This document shows, piece by piece, positions 28,167 through 35,079 of a stretch of DNA of 64,000 nt. This DNA is from Kribbella capetownensis. GTDB lineage: Bacteria > Actinomycetota > Actinomycetes > Propionibacteriales > Kribbellaceae. The position numbers and the translations under genes are program-made. The notes under the pieces were generated by a model. The model did not search any database. It had not been told where the DNA came from and was given only the letters and a program-made list of their open reading frames with translations. The stretch is from the NCBI RefSeq assembly GCF_004331485.1, contig NZ_SJKD01000012.1, positions 105,548 through 169,547 of the forward strand, given 5' to 3'. Each line of letters opens with the position of its first letter. Positions within the stretch are counted from its first letter, which is position 1.

Positions 28167-28932
28167 CGGCCGGATCGCCTTCGAGCAGGACGGGTACGTC
28201 GGGCTGCTCACGCTCGACCGGCCGGCGAAGCTGAATGCGGCAACCCGTTCGATGAGTGCGGAGCTGCTCGAGCTGATCCCGCGGATCGACGACGATCCCT
28301 CGATCCGGGCCGTGGTGGTGACCGGTGCGGGCGACCGCGCCTTCTCCGTCGGCAGCGACATCGGCGAGCTCGACCGGTACGACGGACCCTGGCACTTCCG
28401 GAACCGCCGCGACTACTGCGATGCCTTACGCGCTCTGCGTACGCCGGTGATCGCGGCGATCAACGGCTACGCGTACGGCGGCGGCCTGGAACTGGCGCTG
28501 TCGTGCGACATCCGGCTCGCGTCGTCCTCGGCGAGTTTCGCTGCGGCCGAGATCAAGCTCGGATGGATCGGCGGCGGTGGGGTGACGGCGCTGCTCACGG
28601 CGTCCGTGCCGGCCAGTGACGCGGCGATGATGCTGCTGACCGGTGATCCCATCGATGCTGCAAAGGCGTTGCGGGTCGGGCTGGTCAGCCAGGTGCTGCC
28701 GCCTTCCGAGGTGTTGCCTGCTGCAACCGAGTTGGCGCACCGGATCGCCGCCCGGCCACCGATCGCCGCGCAGGCGGCCAAGGCGAACCTGCGGGCCGCA
28801 TGGTCGATGGGACTCGAACAGGCCATCCAGTACGAGCGGGAGCTGCAGGCCATTGCTCTCGGCACCCGCGACGCAGCCGAAGGCCGGGCGGCCTTCGCGG
28901 AGCGTCGTACCGGCGACTTCGAAGGACGGTGA
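28159..28932 (+). CDS. Enoyl-CoA hydratase/isomerase (crotonase family)
   Basis: A 257-residue crotonase-fold enzyme overlapping the previous gene by 8 bp. The oxyanion-hole Gly-rich segments are intact, and both catalytic Glu of true hydratases seem present: Glu111 in GGGLELALSCDI and Glu131 in AAEIKLGWIGGGG. It would add water to, or isomerise, a CoA thioester double bond, presumably one made via the CoA-transferase encoded upstream. The C-terminal RTGDFEGR tail is usual for the family. The acyl substrate is not evident. Confidence 0.9.
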   Translation: MDDGRIAFEQDGYVGLLTLDRPAKLNAATRSMSAELLELIPRIDDDPSIRAVVVTGAGDRAFSVGSDIGELDRYDGPWHFRNRRDYCDALRALRTPVIAAINGYAYGGGLELALSCDIRLASSSASFAAAEIKLGWIGGGGVTALLTASVPASDAAMMLLTGDPIDAAKALRVGLVSQVLPPSEVLPAATELAHRIAARPPIAAQAAKANLRAAWSMGLEQAIQYERELQAIALGTRDAAEGRAAFAERRTGDFEGR

Positions 28933-28935
28933 ACT

Positions 28936-29874
28936 GTGCCCGTTGAGATCGCACCGGGAATCCATCGGCTGGCGACGGACTACCCGCACGTCTGCGGGCT
29001 GCCGTTGTGGCTGCACGTGATCAACGCGGGTTCGGAGCTCGTGCTGCTCGACGCGGGGATCGCCTCCACTCCTGAGGCCGCGACGGGACCCGAGTTGGCT
29101 GGACTGGGGCTCGGGCTGGCCGACCTGACGCTCGTCGTCAACAGTCATGCGCATCCCGATCACATGGGTGGGAACGCCGTACTGAAGAGGGCTAGTGGTG
29201 CGCGGGTGGCCGCTCCGGCGGCTGAGGTGGGCTGGCTCGAGGACAACGAGCTGTTGCTGACCGAGCTCTGGGGTTCGGATCCGGCCGCGATGGACTTGTC
29301 GTCGGCCGAACGCTGGGAGCTGCTCGAGATGCTCGACGAGCGCGTCCGGGTCGACGTACTGCTGCGCGATGGCGATTACCTTCCGCTTGATCGTTCACTC
29401 CGCGTCATCACGACCAGCGGGCACAGCCCCGGCCACATCGCCGTACTGGATGAGTCGTCCCGAACCCTGTTCGCCTTCGACGATGTGCAAGGGCGCGGTC
29501 AGCCTTACCTGGACAGCTCCACCTGGCTGGCTCCGCTCTACACGGACGTCGAGCGGTACGTCGGGGGACTGAATCGCCTGCTGGGGTTGGACTTCGACGC
29601 CCTCGTTCCGTCACATGGCGACGTACTGGACTCGGATGCCGGGCGCAAGCGCATCAGCGAAAGCCTGGAGTGGGTGGCTGAAGTCGAAGCCCTCACGGTG
29701 AAACTCCTGCGGGCGAAGGGTTCGCTCACCGTCCGTGAACTGGCCACGGCCATCGGCACCGATCTCGGCACCTACGGAGGTATCAACCTCCAGACCGTCC
29801 GGATGGCACGCGCCCACCTGGAACACCTGGCTCGGCAGGGCGACGTCGAGCCGCGCTGGCACCGTCGCGGCTGA
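28936..29874 (+). CDS. MBL-fold metallo-hydrolase
   Basis: A 312-residue metallo-beta-lactamase-fold hydrolase with GTG start 3 bp after the previous stop. The two-metal site is complete: HAHPDH (residues 71-76), the SGHSPGH His, the Asp of FAFDDVQG and PSHGD near the end of the fold. The C-terminal 60 residues (LTVRELATAIG) look like a small winged-helix segment, found on many MBL hydrolases that act on thioesters or lactones. As the last gene of the 16-kb operon, a CoA-thioester hydrolase or lactonase role is likely but not shown. Confidence 0.85.
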   Translation: MPVEIAPGIHRLATDYPHVCGLPLWLHVINAGSELVLLDAGIASTPEAATGPELAGLGLGLADLTLVVNSHAHPDHMGGNAVLKRASGARVAAPAAEVGWLEDNELLLTELWGSDPAAMDLSSAERWELLEMLDERVRVDVLLRDGDYLPLDRSLRVITTSGHSPGHIAVLDESSRTLFAFDDVQGRGQPYLDSSTWLAPLYTDVERYVGGLNRLLGLDFDALVPSHGDVLDSDAGRKRISESLEWVAEVEALTVKLLRAKGSLTVRELATAIGTDLGTYGGINLQTVRMARAHLEHLARQGDVEPRWHRRG

Positions 29875-29914
29875 ATCGCCGCTCATCTGAGCGCCTGATG
29901 CGCGGCTGAATCGC
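29866..29914 (+). repeat. 14-bp direct repeat flanking a palindrome
   Basis: CGCGGCTGAATCGC occurs at 29866-29879 (spanning the MBL stop codon) and again at 29901-29914, 35 bp apart. Between them lies a perfect inverted repeat, CGCTCA-TC-TGAGCG (29880-29893). The palindrome could be an operator or part of an operon-end structure; there is no T-run. Confidence 0.5.
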
Positions 29915-29998
29915 ATCGGGCCGGCCGGATTCGCGGATGACTCTCCGGCTGGAGCTGCGCCACTCCCCAAAACACGACAGCATCGAACAGGGGGGAAC

Positions 29999-30012
29999 GG
30001 AAAGCGCTCTCC
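29999..30012. promoter_or_regulatory. LacI-type operator upstream of the second sugar importer
   Basis: GGAAAGCGCTCTCC is a near-perfect palindrome centred on CG, similar in form to CebR-type (LacI family) operators. It lies 43 bp before the GTG start of the first permease gene. A second short inverted repeat, CTCCCA-G-TGGGAG (30009-30021), overlaps its right half. It differs from the operator at 252, so a different LacI-family repressor probably binds here. Confidence 0.6.
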
Positions 30013-30054
30013 CAGTGGGAGGGCGACGTTCACCGACGACGCAGGGAGTGTCGC

Positions 30055-31101
30055 GTGGCTCGAGCAGACGAAATCCTCAGCCCCGAAGCGAAACGAACCA
30101 TGTTGATCGATCAAGCCCGGGCTACCGACTCGGGACCACCGGGTACCCCGACCGCGGAGAGATCCGCACCGCCCGCCGGCGGCCAGCAGCTGTCCTGGTG
30201 GGCGCGGGCTCGCCGCGACAAGGTGCTGCTGCTGATGGCGATCCCCGGTCTGGCCCTGATGCTCGCGTTCCACTACCTGCCGTTGCTCGGCAACCTGATC
30301 GCGTTCCAGGAGTACCTGCCGTTCGTCCCGTTCGGACGCAGCGCCTGGGTCGGGCTGGACAACTTCTCGGTGATCTTCAACGGTGACGCAGAGTTCCTGA
30401 ACGCGTTGAAGAACACGCTGCTGATCACGCTGGTCCAGGTGATCTTCGTCTTTCCGGCACCGATCGCGCTGGCCCTGCTGCTGAACAGCCTGCTGTCGGA
30501 GCGGATCAAGCGCGTCGTGCAGTCGGTGCTGTACCTGCCGCACTTCCTGTCCTGGGTGATCGTGATCGCGATCTTCCAGCAGATCCTGGGCGGCAGCGGC
30601 CTGATCAACAACACGTTGCGGGCCCGGGGCATCGACACGATCGACTTCCTCGGCAATCCCGACAGCTTCATCGCGCTGCTCACCAGCCAGGTGATCTGGA
30701 AGGACTCCGGGTGGGGGACGATCCTGTTCCTGGCCGCGCTGACGCAGATCGATCAGGGGCTGTACGAGGCGGCCCGGGTCGACGGAGCGTCGCGCCTGCG
30801 GCAGTTGTGGCACATCACCGTGCCGGGAATCCGCGGGTTGATCATCCTGCTGCTGATCCTGCGGCTCGGTGACTCGCTCACCGTCGGTTTCGAGCAGATC
30901 ATCCTGCAGCAGAACCTGGTCGGCAGACCGGCCAGCGAAGTCCTGGACACCTACGTCTACAACAACGGCGTACTGGCCGGCCAATGGGGAGTCTCGGCCG
31001 CGGTGGGTCTGGTCAAGGGCCTGTTCGGCGTCGCCCTGGTGATCGGCGCCAACAAGGTCGCACACATCTTCGGTGAGGCGGGGGTGTACCAGAAAGCATG
31101 A
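30055..31101 (+). CDS. ABC sugar transporter permease (LplB/YtcP-system type)
   Basis: A 348-residue membrane permease with a long, charged N-terminal extension of about 50 residues before the first span (KVLLLMAIPGLALMLAFHYLPLLG). That opening and the GGSGLINNTLR and QIDQGLYEAARVDGASRLRQLWHITVPGI blocks mark the Lpl/Ytc subgroup, which usually imports plant-glycan oligosaccharides. The GTG start has a good GCAGGGAG site; ATG 30100 is an alternative that would remove 15 residues. It is the first gene of a three-gene importer operon behind a LacI-type operator. Confidence 0.88.
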   Translation: MARADEILSPEAKRTMLIDQARATDSGPPGTPTAERSAPPAGGQQLSWWARARRDKVLLLMAIPGLALMLAFHYLPLLGNLIAFQEYLPFVPFGRSAWVGLDNFSVIFNGDAEFLNALKNTLLITLVQVIFVFPAPIALALLLNSLLSERIKRVVQSVLYLPHFLSWVIVIAIFQQILGGSGLINNTLRARGIDTIDFLGNPDSFIALLTSQVIWKDSGWGTILFLAALTQIDQGLYEAARVDGASRLRQLWHITVPGIRGLIILLLILRLGDSLTVGFEQIILQQNLVGRPASEVLDTYVYNNGVLAGQWGVSAAVGLVKGLFGVALVIGANKVAHIFGEAGVYQKA

Positions 31102-32021
31102 GTACCCAGACGAATCTCCTCGCAACTACGCGCCGGTCGTCGACGATCGACGACGTACCCACGATCCCGACGCGGGTCCTCAAGGGCATCATCCTGCTGC
31201 TGTGCTGCACGGTGGTGATCGTCCCGTTCATCGGAGTGATCTCGACCAGCATCGCCAGCCAGGCCCATGTCACCGAATCCGGCGGCTTCGTGCTCTGGCC
31301 GGACAGTCTCAACTGGGCCTCGTACCGGGCGATCTTCAACGGCGGTGTGGTGCAACGCGCGCTGCTGGTCAGCTTCGTCATCACCCTCGGCGGCACCCTG
31401 GTCAGCCTGGCCGGGTCCACCATGCTGGCGTATGCGCTGAGCCGGCCTGGCTCGTTCGGGCAGCGGCCGATCCTGATGATCGTGCTGTTCAGCATCTTGT
31501 TCAGCCCGGGCCTGATCCCGAACTACCTGGTGGTGAAGGAGTTCGGGCTGCTCGATTCGCTGCTGGCGCTGGTCCTGCCGACCGCGATCAACGGCTTCAA
31601 CGTGATCGTGCTCCGCTCGTTCTTCATGAGTATCCCGGCCTCGGTGATCGACTCGGCCCGCGTGGACGGGGCGGGCGACTTCCGGATCTTCTGGTCGATC
31701 GTGCTCCCACTGTCGCGGGCGGTGCTCGCGGTGATCGGGCTGTTCTACGCGGTCGGGTACTGGAACGCGTTCTTCAACGCCATGCTCTACATCAGCGACA
31801 CCGCGAAGTGGCCGCTGCAGCTGGTACTGCGGACGTACGTGATCAACAACACCGAGCTCAGCAGTGGTGATCTCGGTGGGGCGTCGGCCGACCAACTGCC
31901 GCCGCAGGAGTCGATCCAGATGGCGATCCTGGTGATCTCGCTGGTGCCGATCCTGATCGTCTACCCGTTCCTCCAGCGGCACTTCACCAAGGGCATGCTG
32001 ACCGGCGCGGTGAAGGGATGA
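31098..32021 (+). CDS. ABC sugar transporter permease (LplC/YtcP type)
   Basis: A 307-residue partner permease overlapping the previous stop (ATGA). Six hydrophobic spans are visible, and the EAA loop reads DSARVDGAGDFRIFWSIVLPLS. The typical YtcP segment near residues 230-265 (YISDTAKWPLQLVLRTYVI) and the PPQESIQMA motif near the end fit the Lpl subgroup. It works with the preceding permease and the lipoprotein encoded next; no ATPase is encoded nearby. Confidence 0.9.
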   Translation: MSTQTNLLATTRRSSTIDDVPTIPTRVLKGIILLLCCTVVIVPFIGVISTSIASQAHVTESGGFVLWPDSLNWASYRAIFNGGVVQRALLVSFVITLGGTLVSLAGSTMLAYALSRPGSFGQRPILMIVLFSILFSPGLIPNYLVVKEFGLLDSLLALVLPTAINGFNVIVLRSFFMSIPASVIDSARVDGAGDFRIFWSIVLPLSRAVLAVIGLFYAVGYWNAFFNAMLYISDTAKWPLQLVLRTYVINNTELSSGDLGGASADQLPPQESIQMAILVISLVPILIVYPFLQRHFTKGMLTGAVKG

Positions 32022-33643
32022 CCATGATCAGCAGAAGAAGACTGCTCGGCGGCTCACTGGCCGCCGCCGCGGGCATCGGCGGACTGAGCGGGTGCGCGAC
32101 CGTGACCAGGTCGACGGACATCGCGGCGCTGAACAAGCCGGTCGGGCTGCCGACGTACCGGCGGTTCGACGGGCCGAAGCCGGACCTGCCGCGGAGCCAT
32201 CCGTTGATGCCGGACTGCTTCTACCGGTTCCCGGCCCAGCCGGTCCGGGTCACCGAAGGCAGACCCGGCGACGGCAGTGACGTGTCCGGAACTGTGCCGA
32301 CGTCGAACCCGATCCCGCCGACCGCCGATCGCAATCCGTACTGGCAGGAGCTGAACCGCAGGGTCGGCTCACCGCTGGAGCTGACGATCACCTCGGCCGC
32401 CGGTTCCGATTACACCAACAAGTTCGCGACCTCCGTGGCAGGAGACACGCTGGGTGATCTGTTCAACGTCGACGGCAAGTTCTCCTATCTGCCACAGTTC
32501 CTCGAGGCTCGGGCCCAGGACCTGACCGAGTACCTGTCCGGTGACGCGATCCTGGAGTACCCGTTCCTGGCCAACCTGTCGACCGACTCGTGGCGCGGGT
32601 GCGTGTTCTCGGGCGGCATCCGGGCGGTCCCGATCCAGCGCGGCGTGATGTCGTCCAACCTGTTGCTGGCCCGTCAGGACCTGCTCGACCAGGTCGGTGT
32701 CGAGCTCGGGTCGCCCACTGTGGACGAGCTGAACAAGGTCGCCAAGGCGGTGACGGACGGGAAGAAGAACCGCTGGGCGTTCGCGGTCCCACCCGCGGCG
32801 GCGCTGAGCGCGATGCTGGGGCTGCCGAACGGCTGGGAGGTTCGCGACGGTCGCCTGGTGCACAGCCGCGAGCTCCCGGAGCACAAGGAGATGCTCGCGA
32901 TCTCCACGAAGATGCAGGCCGACGGGCTGATCCATCCCGACGGGGTGGCGAAGAACAACCAGAAGGTCTGGTTCACGCAGGGGTCGGCGGTGATGACGCA
33001 GGACACGTACTCGTCGATCCAGAGCTTCTACCGGCGCGCCACGGTGAAGACCTTCGCCATCGGGCTGCCGGTCGTCCGCGACAGCGCTGGAAAGGTCGGC
33101 CGGTTCCTGCTGGGTTCGCCGAACAACTCGATCGCGGCGATGCGGCCCAGTTCGCCGGAGCGGACCAAGATGCTGTTGCGGGTGCTGAACTGGATGGCCG
33201 CGCCCTTCGGGACCGAGGAGTATCTGTTCCGCAAGTTCGGCCTGCCCGAGCGGCACTACAACCTGAAGGGCACCGACCCGGTGCTGACCGAGGCCGGTAG
33301 CAGTGAGGTCTGCCTGGGCGAGTTCCCGATCCAGTACCTGTCCGACGGTGGATATCCGGTCTACTTCCCGGGCCACCCCGAGGCGGTCGATGTTGCATAC
33401 AGCCACCTCAGAACGATCCTGCCCACGGCGATCCTGCAGCCGACGTACGGGCTCTACTCACCGACCGACTCGACCAAGGGCAAAGTCGCCGACAAGGACT
33501 TCGACTCGCTCACGAAGGAGATCCAGCTCGGCCGCTCCGATCTGTCCGACTGGGACAAGGCCGTAGCCAACTGGCGCAAGTCAGGCGGCGATGCAATCCG
33601 CCACGAGTACGAAGAAGCCCTAGCCATCAAAGGCAACAAGTAA
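32018..33643 (+). CDS. ABC sugar transporter, large solute-binding lipoprotein (LplA/LipO type)
   Basis: A 541-residue binding protein, the larger size usual for the Lpl system. The N-terminus combines a twin-arginine stretch (SRRRLLGG) with a lipobox (LSGC, Cys26), so it is probably a Tat-exported lipoprotein. The start overlaps the permease stop (ATGA). Later segments such as WQELNRRVGSPLELTIT and AMRPSSPERTKMLLRVLNW are typical of oligosaccharide-binding LplA proteins. It ends just before a strong hairpin terminator, closing the whole rightward locus. Confidence 0.9.
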   Translation: MTMISRRRLLGGSLAAAAGIGGLSGCATVTRSTDIAALNKPVGLPTYRRFDGPKPDLPRSHPLMPDCFYRFPAQPVRVTEGRPGDGSDVSGTVPTSNPIPPTADRNPYWQELNRRVGSPLELTITSAAGSDYTNKFATSVAGDTLGDLFNVDGKFSYLPQFLEARAQDLTEYLSGDAILEYPFLANLSTDSWRGCVFSGGIRAVPIQRGVMSSNLLLARQDLLDQVGVELGSPTVDELNKVAKAVTDGKKNRWAFAVPPAAALSAMLGLPNGWEVRDGRLVHSRELPEHKEMLAISTKMQADGLIHPDGVAKNNQKVWFTQGSAVMTQDTYSSIQSFYRRATVKTFAIGLPVVRDSAGKVGRFLLGSPNNSIAAMRPSSPERTKMLLRVLNWMAAPFGTEEYLFRKFGLPERHYNLKGTDPVLTEAGSSEVCLGEFPIQYLSDGGYPVYFPGHPEAVDVAYSHLRTILPTAILQPTYGLYSPTDSTKGKVADKDFDSLTKEIQLGRSDLSDWDKAVANWRKSGGDAIRHEYEEALAIKGNK

Positions 33644-33699
33644 CACAAGCGGGCGCACCCACCGCAAACCTCTGGGGGTGGACCCGCAGCGTCTCTCCG

Positions 33700-33732
33700 C
33701 CGCACGCACCGCCCGCAGGGCGGTGCGTGCGG
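33700..33732. terminator. Strong intrinsic terminator between convergent operons
   Basis: A perfect 15-bp stem, CCGCACGCACCGCCC (33700-33714) with GGGCGGTGCGTGCGG (33718-33732), closes on a 3-nt GCA loop and is followed by CTGCTTTT. It lies 57 bp after the solute-binding gene and just beyond the SGNH hydrolase stop on the other strand, so it can serve both directions, with the better T-run on the rightward side. Confidence 0.85.
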
Positions 33733-33739
33733 CTGCTTT

Positions 33740-34978
33740 TCAGTGACAACGAAGAGTGTTGAGGTCGGCCGCGTTACCCATGGCGTGGTTGCCTGCGTCG
33801 TTGGGGTGGAGGCCGTCGCCGCCGTCGTACGCGGCTTGGAGGCGACTGGGGTCGGCGAGATCCCGGGTGGCGGCATCGAAGTCCACCACGCCGTCGAACT
33901 CGCCGCTGCTACGGATGAAGGAGTTGACGGCCTGCCGCGCCGCCTCCTTCTCAGGCGTGTACACGAACGAACCACCAACAGGCGTCAGCGTCCCCCCGAC
34001 AATGCATCGCCCACTGGCATGCACCCGCGCAACCAACTGCCGATACCCATCGATCAACTCGTCAGCAGTAGCACCCGCGTAGATGTCGTTGATCCCTTCC
34101 AGCAACAACACCGTCCGTACGCCGGGCTTCGTCAGCACATCCTTGTCCAGCCGCGCCAACGCACTCGCCCCGGCACTGCCTGCCTTCGCGACCCCACCAA
34201 GCACCCGGTTCCCCGAGATGCCTTCGTTGGAGATCGCCAGCCGCCGGTGCTCAGGCAGTTGCCCGTACCGATCCGCCAGCACATCCGGCCACCGACGGTT
34301 CGTGTCGATCGTCGTACCGACCGACGACGTGATCGAATCGCCCAGCGTCGCCACCGTTTCGACCTGCTGCGGCGCGGTCACGATCGCCGCATTGACGAAG
34401 TACCACGCGGACGACTCGGTCTGGTACGTCGCCGCCGACTCGTCCGCCGCGTGATCACCGGACGTCGACTTGTAGCTGTGCTGCATCGCCCGGTTGTGCG
34501 CCGTGATGATGCCCGTCGTACCGACCACATGCAGACTCACGGTCAGACTCGTCCGCGCCGGCACCGGTCCCGTCAGCGGATCACTGATCGCCATCGCCCC
34601 CGGCGGAATCGTCACCGACGTCTTCCCGCCGAACGTCAACCGCCGGCTCGACCCCGGGACGACGCTCGCCCCGGCCGCCTGCCGCCCGACGTACACCGAA
34701 TCCGTCACCAACGGCTGGTCGCCGTTCGCGTTCGATACCCGGATCCGCAGATCCTTCCCGCCGACGCTCGTGCGCACGACGTTCCGCACCGTCATGTCGT
34801 GCAACGTCCCGCCGGCGATGTCATCACTGGCACCCCACGTCGTCACCACCTCCGTCCCACCCGGTCCCGGGCCGTCGTCCGGTCTCGCGGCCGCCACCAG
34901 ACCCGCCGCACCCACCGCCGTCATCAGCAAACTCGCGCCCATCCGGCGCCACGCATGAGAAGTCATCTTCTGAGTCAA
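33740..34978 (-). CDS. Secreted SGNH/GDSL-type hydrolase
   Basis: A 412-residue exported esterase-like protein. The N-terminus is a Sec signal (ASLLMTAVGAAGLVAAA). A beta-rich domain covers about residues 40-200, then the SGNH fold: GDSIT with the nucleophile Ser (about 215), the Gly in EGISGN, Asn in EGINDI, and the Asp/His pair in DGLHPNDAG. It likely removes acyl groups from a polysaccharide. The start is TTG at 34978, with ATG 34966 four codons later as an alternative. The operator upstream is nearly identical to that of the beta-galactosidases, placing it in the same regulon. Confidence 0.86.
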   Translation of the reverse strand: MTQKMTSHAWRRMGASLLMTAVGAAGLVAAARPDDGPGPGGTEVVTTWGASDDIAGGTLHDMTVRNVVRTSVGGKDLRIRVSNANGDQPLVTDSVYVGRQAAGASVVPGSSRRLTFGGKTSVTIPPGAMAISDPLTGPVPARTSLTVSLHVVGTTGIITAHNRAMQHSYKSTSGDHAADESAATYQTESSAWYFVNAAIVTAPQQVETVATLGDSITSSVGTTIDTNRRWPDVLADRYGQLPEHRRLAISNEGISGNRVLGGVAKAGSAGASALARLDKDVLTKPGVRTVLLLEGINDIYAGATADELIDGYRQLVARVHASGRCIVGGTLTPVGGSFVYTPEKEAARQAVNSFIRSSGEFDGVVDFDAATRDLADPSRLQAAYDGGDGLHPNDAGNHAMGNAADLNTLRCH

Positions 34979-34995
34979 GCCTGAATAGACATGCC

Positions 34996-35010
34996 GTGCA
35001 ATCGTTTGCG
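34996..35010. promoter_or_regulatory. LacI-type operator upstream of the SGNH hydrolase gene
   Basis: On the minus strand this reads CGCAAACGATTGCAC, and with the next base pair it shares the 16-bp string GCAAACGATTGCACGG with the operator at 252-267. It lies 17 bp before the TTG start of the SGNH hydrolase. The other neighbour, the helicase gene, starts 70 bp away. A loose 20-bp palindrome (CGGCCGAAC-G-GTTCCGGCCG, 35041-35060) lies between the two. Confidence 0.7.
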
Positions 35011-35079
35011 TGGCGACCAGCGCCGGACGGTCGCAACCGGCGGCCGAACGGTTCCGGCCGTCAGGGACAATGGGTGGTG

